Origin: Mesorhizobium sp. AR02
GTDB taxonomy: Bacteria; Pseudomonadota; Alphaproteobacteria; Rhizobiales; Rhizobiaceae
Direction of reading: 5' to 3'
Assembly (NCBI RefSeq): GCF_024746835.1
Contig: NZ_CP080530.1
Coordinates: forward strand, 248,001-312,000
Length of the DNA: 64,000 nucleotides
The notes below the pieces were generated by a model. It was not told the origin of the DNA. It saw only the letters and a program-made list of their open reading frames with translations, and ran no database searches. Positions 1 through 8,903 of the stretch are shown here, piece by piece. Position 1 is the first letter of the stretch. The number at the start of each line of letters is the position of its first letter. A program made the position numbers and the translations under genes.

Positions 1-684
1 ACCGTGCTCAGCATGGGTCCGCCCATGGCAGAAGACTCGCTACGCAAGGCGCTCGGTTACGGAGCCGATCGGGCGGTGCTCTTGACCGACCGTTATTTTG
101 CCGGCTCGGACACGCTGGCGACCTCCTTCGCTCTTTCCCAAGCAATAGCGAAGATTGGCGAAACGTTTGGCCCGCCCGACATCGTGTTTACCGGCAAGCA
201 GACGATCGATGGCGACACCGCCCAGGTCGGGCCTGGCATAGCCAAGCGCCTCGACCTCCAACAACTCACCTACGTCGCGAAAATCGGCTCCATTGACCTT
301 GCTGCCCGCGAGATCGAGGTCGAGCGCCGCTGCGAAGGCGGCACGCAGATGCTGAAGAGCAGGCTGCCTTGCCTCATCACCGTGCTGGAAGGCACAAACG
401 AGATCCGGCGGGGCTCGTTCGAGGACGCGCTGTGCGCCGCGCGCAGTCAGATCGTCAAGTGGACTGCGGTCGCCGCTGGCATTGAGGACCTTACCAGATG
501 TGGGCTGCGTGGCTCGCCGACGGTCGTCAAGCGCGTTTTTGCCCCGACTGCGCGGGCGGAAAAAGCGGAGCATATCGAGACCGCGGAGAAGACCTTGCGC
601 GATGCCGCTGACGAACTCATCGCCGCAATCTTCACCCGTCAGCCGCCGCTGGAACATGAACTCGCCTTCAACAACGGCGCGTGA
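1..684 (+). CDS. fixA: Electron transfer flavoprotein beta-type subunit FixA, 5' end outside window
   Basis: FixA is the ETF-beta-like subunit of the FixABCX complex, which bifurcates electrons from NADH to quinone and to low-potential ferredoxin/flavodoxin for nitrogenase. The reading frame is open from the first base, so the N-terminus lies outside the window; about 227 residues remain. Recognisable ETF-beta features are the nucleotide-binding stretch FTGKQTIDGDTAQVGPG (about residues 60-76 of the visible part) and the later EGTNEIRRGS segment. It is followed 16 bases later by fixB on the same strand, the usual fixABCX order. Its promoter is not visible. Identity is secure from both sequence and context. 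Confidence 0.95.
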   Translation, partial: TVLSMGPPMAEDSLRKALGYGADRAVLLTDRYFAGSDTLATSFALSQAIAKIGETFGPPDIVFTGKQTIDGDTAQVGPGIAKRLDLQQLTYVAKIGSIDLAAREIEVERRCEGGTQMLKSRLPCLITVLEGTNEIRRGSFEDALCAARSQIVKWTAVAAGIEDLTRCGLRGSPTVVKRVFAPTARAEKAEHIETAEKTLRDAADELIAAIFTRQPPLEHELAFNNGA

Positions 685-700
685 CGGCCAGGAGTAGACA

Positions 701-1810
701 ATGTCGACAGCGAATCGAGAACCCGCTCGCCCTGCCGCCGGCCGTGCCGGCATAAAGAAAGAACTGCCTGACCGTTTCAAGGACTACCGGCACGTCTGGG
801 TCTTCATCGAACTCGAACGTGGCCAAGTCCATCCCGTGTCTTTCGAACTGCTCGGCGAAGGCCGCAAGCTGGCCGACAAGCTTGGCGTCCAGCTTGCGGG
901 CGTCGTGCTCGGACCGCCAGGAGAAGCCACCTGGTATGCCGTTGCCGAGGCGTTCGCTTATGGCGCCGACCTTGTCTACATCGCCGAGGTACCGCTGCTC
1001 GCCGATTATCGAAATGAGCCGTTTACCAAGGCGATGACGGATCTGGTCGATACCCACAAACCCGAGATCCTTCTTCTCGGAGCGACCACGCTCGGCAGGG
1101 ATCTTGCCGGGTCCGTGGCGACCACCTTGCAGACCGGGCTCACGGCCGACTGCACCGAACTTGACGTGGATACCGACGGTTCGCTCGCGGCTACCCGTCC
1201 GACTTTCGGCGGTTCCTTGTTATGCACGATCTACACGCTCAACTACCGGCCGCAGATGGCGACAGTGCGAGCGAGGGTCATGCCCATGCCGCAGCGCACG
1301 GATAAGCCCGTCGGGCGTATCATCCAGCACAAGGTATCTCTGGCCGAGGACGAGATCGTGACCAAAGTCCTCGGCTTCCTGCCTGATAGCCAGTCGGCAA
1401 AGGCAAATCTCGCCTATGCCGACGTCGTGGTTGCGGGAGGCCTTGGCCTCGGCGCGGCGGAGAACCTGCAGCTTGTGAAGAATCTCGCTCGAGCAATTGG
1501 CGCCGAACATGGCTGTTCGCGCCCGCTGGTCCAGAAAGGCTGGATGCCGGCTGATCGACAGATCGGCCAGACTGGCAAGACCATCCGGCCGAAGCTTTAC
1601 ATTGCGGCGGGGATTTCCGGCGCCATTCAGCACCGGGTTGGAGTTGAGGGCGCCGATCTCATCGTGGCCATCAACACCGACCCGACCGCGCCGATTTTCG
1701 ATTTTGCCCACCTCGGGATCGTGACCGATGCCATCCGCTTCCTGCCCGCACTTACGGAAGCCTTTACCCGGCGGCTGTCGCCGCACAGTCGCGACAAGCT
1801 TGCAAGCTAA
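701..1810 (+). CDS. fixB: Electron transfer flavoprotein alpha-type subunit FixB
   Basis: FixB is the ETF-alpha-like partner of FixA; the heterodimer binds FAD and passes electrons to FixC and FixX. The protein has 369 residues, a normal length. The C-terminal FAD-binding domain of ETF-alpha is clear: [20 protein letters not shown] near residue 245, then [20 protein letters not shown] and the closing [15 protein letters not shown]. Start is the ATG at 701, 16 bases after the fixA stop and preceded by an AGGAG-type ribosome site. fixC follows 10 bases after the stop, so this is one operon. Confidence 0.95.
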   Translation: MSTANREPARPAAGRAGIKKELPDRFKDYRHVWVFIELERGQVHPVSFELLGEGRKLADKLGVQLAGVVLGPPGEATWYAVAEAFAYGADLVYIAEVPLLADYRNEPFTKAMTDLVDTHKPEILLLGATTLGRDLAGSVATTLQTGLTADCTELDVDTDGSLAATRPTFGGSLLCTIYTLNYRPQMATVRARVMPMPQRTDKPVGRIIQHKVSLAEDEIVTKVLGFLPDSQSAKANLAYADVVVAGGLGLGAAENLQLVKNLARAIGAEHGCSRPLVQKGWMPADRQIGQTGKTIRPKLYIAAGISGAIQHRVGVEGADLIVAINTDPTAPIFDFAHLGIVTDAIRFLPALTEAFTRRLSPHSRDKLAS

Positions 1811-1820
1811 GGAAACGGAT

Positions 1821-3128
1821 ATGATCGAGGAGAAATTCGACGCCATCGTCGTCGGGGCCGGCATGTCCGGGAACGCAGCTGCTTACATCATGGCAAGCAA
1901 CGGCCTGAACGTGCTGCAATTGGAGCGCGGTGAATATCCGGGCTCCAAGAACGTTCAGGGCGCCATCATGTACGCGAACATGCTGGAGAAGATCATCCCC
2001 GATTTCCGGGATGATGCGCCTCTTGAGCGGCATCTGGTTGAACAGCGGCTTTGGGTGATGGACGAGACCTCCCACACCGGGATTCACTATCGGTCGGATG
2101 ACTTCAACGAGGCAAAGCCCAACCGCTACACGATCATACGCGCCCAGTTCGACAAATGGTTTTCGCGCAAGGTGCGCGAGGCCGGGGCGACGGTTCTGTG
2201 CGAGACGACCGTAACGGAACTCGTCCGTGATGCCCAGGACAAGGTGGTCGGCGTCCGCACGGACCGGGCCGGCGGGCCGATCTTCGCGGACGTGGTCGTT
2301 CTCGCAGAAGGTGTCTCGGGACTGCTTGGCACGCGCGCCGGCCTGCGCAAGATGCCGAAACCAGAAACCGTGGCGCTCGCCGTAAAGGAAATGCATTTCC
2401 TGCCCGAAGAGGTCATTGAGCAGCGGTTCGGCGTCAAGGGCGATGAAGGCTGCGTCATCGAGGCGGTGGGGACGATCTCCCGCAGCATGGCTGGGCTCGG
2501 CTTCCTCTACACCAACAAGGAGTCAATCTCATTGGGCATAGGCTGCCTCGTCTCCGATTTCGCCGCGACGATGGAGAGCCCTTACGTCCTTCTCGATGCG
2601 TTCAAAAACCACCCATCGATCCGGCCGCTGATCGCCGGCTCTGAGGTGAAGGAATATGCCGCGCATCTCATTCCCGAAGGCGGCCACAAGGCGGTTCCGC
2701 AGCTCTTTGGCGACGGCTGGGTCGTGGTCGGTGATGCCGCCCAATTAAACAACGCGATTCACCGCGAAGGTTCGAACCTCGCCATGACCTCCGGCCGGAT
2801 CGCGGCTGAGGCAATCGTCGGGGTCAAGCGCCGCAACAATCCGATGACCAGACGAAACCTCACCATCTACAAGACCATGCTGGACAACTCCTTCGTGGTC
2901 AAAGACCTTCGGAAATACAAAGACATGCCGGCCTTGATCCACACGAATTCCAGCAACTTCTTCACGACCTATCCGCGCTTGATATCCCTGGCCGCGCAGA
3001 ACTTGATGCGTGTCGACGGCACACCGAAGATTGAAAAGGAAAAGGCCACCACGCGCGCCTTTATCAACGTGCGTTCTCGCTGGGGGCTGGTCAGCGACGC
3101 GGTCCGCCTGGCATTGGCCTGGCGCTGA
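1821..3128 (+). CDS. fixC: FixC flavoprotein (ETF-quinone oxidoreductase family)
   Basis: FixC is a membrane-associated FAD protein related to ETF:ubiquinone oxidoreductase and passes electrons from FixAB to the quinone pool. The open frame extends upstream inside fixB, but the start is placed at the ATG at 1821, ten bases after the fixB stop with GGAAA upstream. This gives 435 residues, the usual FixC length, and begins [20 protein letters not shown], a Rossmann FAD-binding GxGxxG motif. A second FAD contact, [20 protein letters not shown], lies near residue 300. It sits between fixB and fixX in the canonical order. Confidence 0.95.
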   Translation: MIEEKFDAIVVGAGMSGNAAAYIMASNGLNVLQLERGEYPGSKNVQGAIMYANMLEKIIPDFRDDAPLERHLVEQRLWVMDETSHTGIHYRSDDFNEAKPNRYTIIRAQFDKWFSRKVREAGATVLCETTVTELVRDAQDKVVGVRTDRAGGPIFADVVVLAEGVSGLLGTRAGLRKMPKPETVALAVKEMHFLPEEVIEQRFGVKGDEGCVIEAVGTISRSMAGLGFLYTNKESISLGIGCLVSDFAATMESPYVLLDAFKNHPSIRPLIAGSEVKEYAAHLIPEGGHKAVPQLFGDGWVVVGDAAQLNNAIHREGSNLAMTSGRIAAEAIVGVKRRNNPMTRRNLTIYKTMLDNSFVVKDLRKYKDMPALIHTNSSNFFTTYPRLISLAAQNLMRVDGTPKIEKEKATTRAFINVRSRWGLVSDAVRLALAWR

Positions 3129-3139
3129 GGGAAGACAGG

Positions 3140-3439
3140 ATGACGATCGCAGTGACGAATTTACGCGTCGAGGACAAGCTTTACCAGAACCGCTATCTGG
3201 TCGATCCTGGCCGGCCGCATATCAAAGTGCGACCGCACGAGAGCCCGAGCGCGAACTTGCGCGCGCTTACCCACATCTGCCCGGCGAAATGCTATGAGTT
3301 GAACGACAAGGGTCAAGTGGAGATCACCGCCGACGGCTGCATGGAGTGCGGCACTTGCCGGATATTGTGCGAGAGCAATGGCGAGATCGAGTGGAACTAC
3401 CCGCGCGGCGGCTTCGGTGTCCTCTTCAAATTCGGGTGA
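3140..3439 (+). CDS. fixX: Ferredoxin-like protein FixX
   Basis: FixX is the small [4Fe-4S] ferredoxin-like subunit of the FixABCX complex. The protein has 99 residues. Its cysteines fall in HICPAKCYE near residue 46 and in the cluster motif [11 protein letters not shown] near residue 68, as expected for FixX. It starts 11 bases after the fixC stop behind GGAAGACAGG. A 166-base gap then separates it from nifA; no convincing terminator or sigma54 promoter was seen in that gap, so read-through from the fix operon into nifA is possible. Confidence 0.95.
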   Translation: MTIAVTNLRVEDKLYQNRYLVDPGRPHIKVRPHESPSANLRALTHICPAKCYELNDKGQVEITADGCMECGTCRILCESNGEIEWNYPRGGFGVLFKFG

Positions 3440-3605
3440 TCGGCGATCGCACCGTTTCGGCTGCACCTGAAATGCAAGCAAACGCCAAAGCATTTTTAGA
3501 CCGATCTCGCAGTTTGAGAGGAGCTCATGAATTCTGTGCTTTCGAATTTCAGAATCCAAAATGGCGCATGGAAGGAGCACTCTGGAAGACCCCTGAGGTG
3601 TTTCC

Positions 3606-5345
3606 ATGGCTCTCATGCCGAGCGATAGGCCCGAAGAAGAAGGACCTTCGAACACCCTGCCTGAACCACGGATCAACTCCATCCACGAACCGGACATCTC
3701 CCCCAGGGGATTCTACGAAATATCGCAGGTCCTGACTGCCCCCACCCGGCTTGAGATTACCATCGCCAATGTCGTGAATACCCTTTCTTCATTTGTGCAA
3801 TTGCGCCATGGAGCCATCGTCGTCCTGGACGCCGAAGCAGCGCCGGGGATTACCGCAATCGTCGGCAGTTCCCACCCATCTCAATCAGAAATTGGCCGCG
3901 TCATACCGCAAGCCGCGATAGACCGGATCGTCGCTACGGAGGCGCCGCTCATAATACAGGACGTTGGCAAGTCCGAACTATTTCAGGCTGAGGTTCAGCC
4001 GTCTTCGAGTGGCGGCACGATCCCAATTGCCTTCATCGGAATCCCGCTAGTAGCTGAGCACGAGATCCTTGGAACATTGTCGATCGACCGCGTCGGTGAG
4101 GGCGAGAGCATCTCTACCGGCGACGAGGACGTACGGTTCCTGACCATGGTGGCCAACCTTGTCGGCCGCACCATTCGTCTCCATCGTATGCTGAGTATGG
4201 ATGGTCAGCGATACATTGAGGAGCAAGGGCGACCGGAGAAGTCGTTCGACGAGAACAGGGCCGACGCAGCGCGGCATCGGCAAATCAAAATCGACGGGAT
4301 CATCGGGGAAAGTCTCGCGCTCAAGCGGGTACTCGAAACCGTCTCGGTCGTGGCGAGAACCAATTCCACAGTGCTTCTGCGGGGCGAAAGCGGCACTGGC
4401 AAGGAATTCTTTGCCCAAGCCATCCACAAGCTTTCAGCCCGGGGGAAGAAGGCTTTCGTCAAATTAAACTGCGCAGCACTGTCTGAAAGCGTTCTGGAAT
4501 CAGAGTTGTTTGGGCACGAAAAGGGCTCCTTCACCGGGGCTATCTCGCAGCGCGCCGGCCGCTTCGAACTGGCAAATGGCGGAACGCTGCTACTTGATGA
4601 AATCGGCGAGATTTCGCCTGCTTTTCAAGCCAAGCTGTTGCGCGTCCTGCAGGAAGGCGAACTAGAGCGAGTCGGCGGCACGAGAACGCTTCAGGTCGAT
4701 GTCCGGCTCATATGCGCCACCAACAAGGATCTTGAGACGGCTGTCTTAAATGGGCAGTTCAGGGCCGACCTTTATTACCGCATCAATGTCGTGCCAATCA
4801 TCCTACCCCCGCTCAGAGAGCGCGCCGGCGATATTCCACGCCTTGCGAACGCGTTCCTCGAGCGGTTCAACAAGGAAAACCATCGCGAGCTCGCCTTCGC
4901 GCCGCTGGCGCTTGACCTGATCTCGCAATGCTATTTCCCTGGCAATGTCCGCGAGTTGGAAAACTGCGTTCAAAGGACAGCGACACTTGCGCGTTCGACG
5001 ACGATCACTCCATCGGATTTCGCTTGCCAGAACAACCAATGCCTTTCTTCGCTTCTCTGGAAAGGAGCCGGCCCTTCGCATGGCGGCAATGCCACGGACG
5101 AGCTCTCGAAGATGCCGATCCGGCGCATCGAGGCCCCGGAAGGGTTCTCGCCCGTGAAGGCCTGCGATCCCAATGATCCCGCTTGCCCCGCAAAGGGCCG
5201 GCACCTGACGGAACGCGAGCGGCTGACCGACGCGATGCAGAAGGCCGGTTGGGTTCAGGCCAAGGCGGCTCGTGTCCTGGGCCTCACGCCGCGGCAGGTC
5301 GGCTACGCTCTGCGCCGGTATGGTATCGAGGTGAAGAAATTCTAG
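3606..5345 (+). CDS. nifA: Sigma54-dependent nitrogen-fixation activator NifA (copy downstream of fixX)
   Basis: NifA is the enhancer-binding activator of sigma54 nif and fix promoters. The 579-residue protein has an N-terminal GAF domain (about 40-190), a central AAA+ domain with Walker A GESGTGKE, the GAFTGA-type loop read here as GSFTGAI, and Walker B LLLDEIGE, and a C-terminal Fis-type HTH ending QVGYALRRYGIEVKKF. The oxygen-sensing cysteine pattern of rhizobial NifA, C-X11-C-X19-C-X4-C, is exact across the end of the AAA+ domain and the linker. It lies between fixX and nifB. A second, divergent nifA is at 12817-14760. This copy sits in the fixABCX-nifA-nifB position; the nifA1/nifA2 label is not proven from the sequence. 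Confidence 0.95.
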   Translation: MALMPSDRPEEEGPSNTLPEPRINSIHEPDISPRGFYEISQVLTAPTRLEITIANVVNTLSSFVQLRHGAIVVLDAEAAPGITAIVGSSHPSQSEIGRVIPQAAIDRIVATEAPLIIQDVGKSELFQAEVQPSSSGGTIPIAFIGIPLVAEHEILGTLSIDRVGEGESISTGDEDVRFLTMVANLVGRTIRLHRMLSMDGQRYIEEQGRPEKSFDENRADAARHRQIKIDGIIGESLALKRVLETVSVVARTNSTVLLRGESGTGKEFFAQAIHKLSARGKKAFVKLNCAALSESVLESELFGHEKGSFTGAISQRAGRFELANGGTLLLDEIGEISPAFQAKLLRVLQEGELERVGGTRTLQVDVRLICATNKDLETAVLNGQFRADLYYRINVVPIILPPLRERAGDIPRLANAFLERFNKENHRELAFAPLALDLISQCYFPGNVRELENCVQRTATLARSTTITPSDFACQNNQCLSSLLWKGAGPSHGGNATDELSKMPIRRIEAPEGFSPVKACDPNDPACPAKGRHLTERERLTDAMQKAGWVQAKAARVLGLTPRQVGYALRRYGIEVKKF

Positions 5346-5444
5346 CCAGGCGTGCTGGCGACTTCAAACGTCAGTTCGGAGTGTCGTCCTCACGCTGTGC
5401 GTGCCCAGGACGCGGTGCCTCCTCGACCCGATTGGCTGGTGCGC

Positions 5445-5460
5445 TGTCACAAGCCGGACA
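5445..5460 (+). promoter_or_regulatory. NifA upstream activator sequence for nifB
   Basis: Perfect TGT-N10-ACA motif (TGT at 5445-5447, ACA at 5458-5460), the NifA binding consensus, about 75 bases upstream of the -24 element. A near match, TGT-N10-ACC, follows at 5465-5480. Confidence 0.75.
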
Positions 5461-5532
5461 AAATTGTGCCGGAGCAAACCGACAGAATGCGACACGCAGA
5501 GCCAATCGGGAACTAGAACCGCTCTTTGAGCC

Positions 5533-5546
5533 GGCATAACTCTTGC
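5533..5546 (+). promoter_or_regulatory. Sigma54 (-24/-12) promoter of nifB
   Basis: GGCATAACTCTTGC has GG (5533-5534) and GC (5545-5546) exactly 10 bases apart, the RpoN spacing. It lies about 40 bases before the nifB ATG and downstream of a perfect NifA site. Confidence 0.8.
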
Positions 5547-5584
5547 GCCTTGAACTGCGACGTTACCAGCAACGGAGCCGTTTG

Positions 5585-7066
5585 ATGTCCGCACCGACAA
5601 TTTCGCTTCAGGGCCTGACCAGCACGACAGTCTTCGATGAGTTGCTGGCGACCCCGAGGTCCGGTGGCTGCGCATCGTCAACCTGCGGCGTGGCGGGAAA
5701 GCCGGAGGACATGGATCCGGCTGTCTGGGACAAGATCAAGGATCACCCGTGCTTTTCGGAAGAAGCGCATCACTTTTTCGCGCGCATGCACGTCGCGGTC
5801 GCACCGGCCTGCAATGTCCAGTGCAACTACTGCAATCGCAAATATGACTGCGCCAACGAAAGTCGGCCTGGGGTCGTTTCGGAAAAACTGACACCCGACC
5901 AGGCGCTGCGCAAGGTGATCGCGGTCGCCAACGAGGTGCCGCAGCTTTCCGTACTCGGGATCGCCGGACCGGGCGATGCCTGTTACGACTGGAAAAAGAC
6001 AAGGACAACCTTCGAAAGCGTCGCCAGAGAGGTCCCCGACATCAAGCTTTGCGTCTCAACCAATGGGCTCGCGCTGCCTGACCATGTCGCCGAGCTCGCC
6101 GACATGAACGTCGATCACGTGACTATCACCATCAACATGGTCGACCCGGAAGTCGGCGCAAAGATCTATCCTTGGATCTTTTACGATCATCGCCGCTACG
6201 CCGGCATCGAGGCCGCCCGAATCCTGCACGAGCGGCAGATGTTGGGCCTGGAGATGCTCACCGCGCGCGGCATCCTCACGAAAATCAATTCGGTGATGAT
6301 TCCCGGCGTCAACGACGAGCATCTGATCGACGTGAACAAATTGGTCAAGGAGCGTGGCGCGTTCCTGCATAACGTCATGCCGCTGATTTCCGACCCGGCG
6401 CACGGTACGCACTACGGCCTGACTGGGCAGCGCGGTCCAAATGCAACAGAGTTGAAGGCGCTTCAGGATCGTCTCGACGGGGGCGCCAAGTTGATGCGCC
6501 ACTGCCGGCAGTGCCGGGCCGATGCCGTCGGCCTGCTCGGCGGGGATCGTGGCCAGGAATTCACGCTCGACCGGATTGCCGGCAAGGACACCTACGACTC
6601 CAGCAAGCGCGAGGCCTATCGACAGGTGGTCGCGCACGAGCGCCGTGATCATGTGGCGGCCAGGAGCGCGGCGATCGGAATGGTCAAGGCAGCAGGCTCC
6701 GGCAAGTCCCTTCTCGTCGCGGTGGCGACTAAGGGGGGCGGCCGTGTCAATGAACACTTCGGTCATGCAAGGGAATTCCAACTTTTTGAAGCCTCGCCGA
6801 AAGGGATCAGCTTTGTTGGGCATCGCAAGGTCGAGCAGTATTGCGTCGGCGGCTGGGGCGAAAAGGCCACCCTCGACGGCGTCATCGCTGCGCTGGATGG
6901 CATAGACATCGTGCTCTGCGCCAAGATCGGAAATTGCCCGAAGGATCAGCTCGCGGAAGCGGGAATCCGAGCAACGGACGCTTATGGTCATGACTACATC
7001 GAAACCGCAATTAGCGCAGTTTACGCCACCGCGTTTGCGATCGGACCACTGGCTGCAACGGCCTAG
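5585..7066 (+). CDS. nifB: Nitrogenase FeMo-cofactor biosynthesis radical SAM protein NifB
   Basis: NifB is a radical-SAM enzyme that makes NifB-co, the [8Fe-9S-C] precursor of the FeMo-cofactor. The ATG at 5585 gives 493 residues; the longer frame from 5543 would overlap the promoter. The radical SAM motif CNVQCNYCNRKYDC lies near residue 77, the N-terminal cysteine segment GGCASSTCGV near residue 25, and a NifX-like C-terminal domain starts about residue 380 (GGGRVNEHFGHAREFQLFEA). Preceded by a NifA/sigma54 promoter and followed closely by fdxN, nifZ and fixU. Confidence 0.96.
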   Translation: MSAPTISLQGLTSTTVFDELLATPRSGGCASSTCGVAGKPEDMDPAVWDKIKDHPCFSEEAHHFFARMHVAVAPACNVQCNYCNRKYDCANESRPGVVSEKLTPDQALRKVIAVANEVPQLSVLGIAGPGDACYDWKKTRTTFESVAREVPDIKLCVSTNGLALPDHVAELADMNVDHVTITINMVDPEVGAKIYPWIFYDHRRYAGIEAARILHERQMLGLEMLTARGILTKINSVMIPGVNDEHLIDVNKLVKERGAFLHNVMPLISDPAHGTHYGLTGQRGPNATELKALQDRLDGGAKLMRHCRQCRADAVGLLGGDRGQEFTLDRIAGKDTYDSSKREAYRQVVAHERRDHVAARSAAIGMVKAAGSGKSLLVAVATKGGGRVNEHFGHAREFQLFEASPKGISFVGHRKVEQYCVGGWGEKATLDGVIAALDGIDIVLCAKIGNCPKDQLAEAGIRATDAYGHDYIETAISAVYATAFAIGPLAATA

Positions 7067-7096
7067 CCGTCTCATTCCAATCCACCAGGAGTTAAA

Positions 7097-7291
7097 ATGG
7101 CTTTCAAGATCATCGCGTCCCAATGCACCCAATGCGGCGCCTGCGAGTTCGAATGTCCCTCTGTAGCGATCAAATTCAAGGGCGAGGCCTATGTGATCGA
7201 TCCGAACAAATGCACCGAATGCAAGGAGGCCGCCGACACGCAGCAATGCGTATCGGTATGTCCGGTGCCGAAGACCTGCGTCCCTGCTTGA
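7097..7291 (+). CDS. fdxN: 2x[4Fe-4S] ferredoxin FdxN
   Basis: Small 64-residue bacterial-type ferredoxin with two cluster motifs: [12 protein letters not shown] near residue 10 and [20 protein letters not shown] near residue 40, the second with the insertion typical of nif-linked ferredoxins. FdxN donates electrons within nitrogenase or cofactor synthesis and is usually encoded just after nifB. A strong ribosome site CCAGGAG lies 6 bases before the ATG; the gap to nifB is 30 bases, so it belongs to the nifB transcript. Confidence 0.93.
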   Translation: MAFKIIASQCTQCGACEFECPSVAIKFKGEAYVIDPNKCTECKEAADTQQCVSVCPVPKTCVPA

Positions 7292-7350
7292 CTCCGTTTC
7301 GGCTTCGCCGCGACCGCGTCGCCTCAGAAGGAGGCTCTAACTCGAAAGGA

Positions 7351-7680
7351 ATGAATCGCATGTGGCTCGGACGCGAACAGGACATCGAAATCCGCAAGCC
7401 TCCGCGATTTACGCCGGGTGAGCGGGTGCGTGCCACACGACACATAAAGAATGACGGCACCTATCCTGGCAGGGAGATCGGCGAAAACCTCGTGCGGAAG
7501 GGCGACGAAGGTTATGTGCGCGACATTGGCACCTTTCTCCAGCAGTTCTTCATCTACGCGGTCGAATGGATCGATCGCGGCACGGTGGTCGGCATGCGAG
7601 CGCGTGAACTGATGAGCCTCGACAAAGCGGAGGCTCCTTGCAGTGCCGAAAGCAGTGCCCGTGAAGGAACGGCTCGATGA
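7351..7680 (+). CDS. nifZ: Nitrogenase maturation protein NifZ
   Basis: NifZ helps mature the P-clusters of the MoFe protein. The ATG at 7351 gives 109 residues (an alternative ATG is at 7360); the open frame before it only overlaps fdxN. The family core is clear: PRFTPGERVRATRHIKNDGT, then GREIGENLVRKGDEGYVRDI and the hydrophobic-acidic segment FIYAVEWIDRGTVVGMRARE. The stop overlaps the fixU start as ATGA. In M. loti R7A, nifZ is known to be NifA-regulated and needed for full symbiotic effectiveness. Confidence 0.92.
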   Translation: MNRMWLGREQDIEIRKPPRFTPGERVRATRHIKNDGTYPGREIGENLVRKGDEGYVRDIGTFLQQFFIYAVEWIDRGTVVGMRARELMSLDKAEAPCSAESSAREGTAR

Positions 7681-7889
7681 AAGTCATGATCCGCAGGACC
7701 GGTGCTGGCTTGTCGGCGTATCTCCCAAAGAAGGATTGCGAAGAGGCCATCATCAAGCTGGAGAACGAACATTTGTGGGGCGGGGCCATAACACTCAGGA
7801 ACGGCTGGCAGTTCGTCCTACCCGACCTTCCGCCCGATACGCGTTTGCCGATCACCGTCGAGGCAAGAAAGATCTCCGACGAGGACTGA
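7677..7889 (+). CDS. fixU: Nitrogen-fixation protein NifT/FixU
   Basis: A 70-residue NifT/FixU family protein beginning MKVMIRR and carrying the family features LSAYLPKKDCEE and GGAITLRNGWQF. Its biochemical role is not settled; in M. loti it is NifA-regulated and required for a fully effective symbiosis. The start overlaps the nifZ stop by four bases (ATGA) and its own stop overlaps the next gene by one base, so translation is probably coupled along the operon. Confidence 0.92.
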   Translation: MKVMIRRTGAGLSAYLPKKDCEEAIIKLENEHLWGGAITLRNGWQFVLPDLPPDTRLPITVEARKISDED

Positions 7890-8848
7890 TGTTGCGGGTG
7901 GAAGAGGGTGCGAGAGCAATGAGCATGAACACGATCCTGAACTTGGGCCACCTCGTCGTCATCCAGGGCAGTTTTGCCGAAAAGCTGCTTGACCTTGCGC
8001 GCAACGCGCTCGGGGCCGATGAGATGATCCCATATCTCGGTCCGGGCCTTCTCCGCCTCAGTTCCGCTGAACCGTCGGTGCCGTGCACGCCGGAAGCCGT
8101 CGCCGCGGCGCTAAATAGCCGGGCGCCAGCCCCTTCAAAGATTCGCACCAATATGTGGTCCGTCGCGCAGTTCATCGAACAGCGCCGGCATCGCCGGACG
8201 CTTCAGGCATGGATGGCGGAGATATTCGCAGCGCCGGCGGCGCCGAGTGTTCTCCACACCTGGCTCGCGAGACTGCCGCTCTCCCTAATCATCGATAGCT
8301 GGTACGACAGTGCCATGCGCACGACCCTCGCAGAGGCCGGCCGAACGGACGTCGTTGAGATACAAGGCGTCACGCGGGCGAACGAATTCGGTGACATTTG
8401 GACGAAAGCCTACGACTTGTCTGGGAGCGAACTCGAACCCGGATCAGCCGCAAAGACGGTTCTCTATACGCCTCACGGCAGCATTAGGCCGGCCGCAAAC
8501 TTTCTGGTCGCGGATTCCGATTATGTCGAAGTGCTCACCGAGATCGATCTCCAGACGCCGATTCCTGATGTGGTGAAGGAACGGCGCACCTATCGAGGCC
8601 TTTTCTTCGTCGGTTGCCGTTTCAACGATCAGATGCTGCGCACCTTCGCCCGACAGATCATGAAGCGCTCCAAAGGGCCACACTATGCGGTGATGGATGC
8701 GGCAATACTGACCAAGAACGAACGCCGTTTCCTTGCGGCAAGCGCAATTACGGTCATCGATATGCCCTTAGGTGAAGCCGCTGCTCGCCTCGTCGGATCG
8801 GGCACTGCTGTAGATGGTGGCAAGATTTTCGTTAACGGGCGTCGTTAG
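7889..8848 (+). CDS. SIR2-like domain protein in the nif operon
   Basis: A 319-residue protein of the SIR2-like (SIR2_2 type) family. The N-terminal nucleotide-binding signature reads MIPYLGPGLLRLSS at about residue 43, and the C-terminal motif FVGCRFNDQMLRTFARQI near residue 250 matches the FLGxSxxDxxxR signature of such proteins. The start ATG overlaps the fixU stop (TGATG), so it is translated with nifB-fdxN-nifZ-fixU. Family members cleave NAD+ or act as sensors, sometimes in phage defence; a role in nitrogen fixation is unknown. The longer upstream frame overlaps fixU and is unlikely. Confidence 0.75.
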   Translation: MLRVEEGARAMSMNTILNLGHLVVIQGSFAEKLLDLARNALGADEMIPYLGPGLLRLSSAEPSVPCTPEAVAAALNSRAPAPSKIRTNMWSVAQFIEQRRHRRTLQAWMAEIFAAPAAPSVLHTWLARLPLSLIIDSWYDSAMRTTLAEAGRTDVVEIQGVTRANEFGDIWTKAYDLSGSELEPGSAAKTVLYTPHGSIRPAANFLVADSDYVEVLTEIDLQTPIPDVVKERRTYRGLFFVGCRFNDQMLRTFARQIMKRSKGPHYAVMDAAILTKNERRFLAASAITVIDMPLGEAAARLVGSGTAVDGGKIFVNGRR

Positions 8849-8903
8849 TTGTGGGTCTCTCGCTTGCCTCAGGAAGCGTCGGAATTCAGTCTGGAACATA
8901 CAC

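Noticed and set aside
3440..3605. Sigma54 promoter or terminator between fixX and nifA
   Set aside because: TGGCGCATGGAAGG lacks the -12 GC, and no stable hairpin with a T tract is visible.
6056..7246. 396-codon minus-strand open frame
   Set aside because: Lies antisense to nifB, which has all radical-SAM motifs; the frame is a codon-bias shadow in high-GC DNA.
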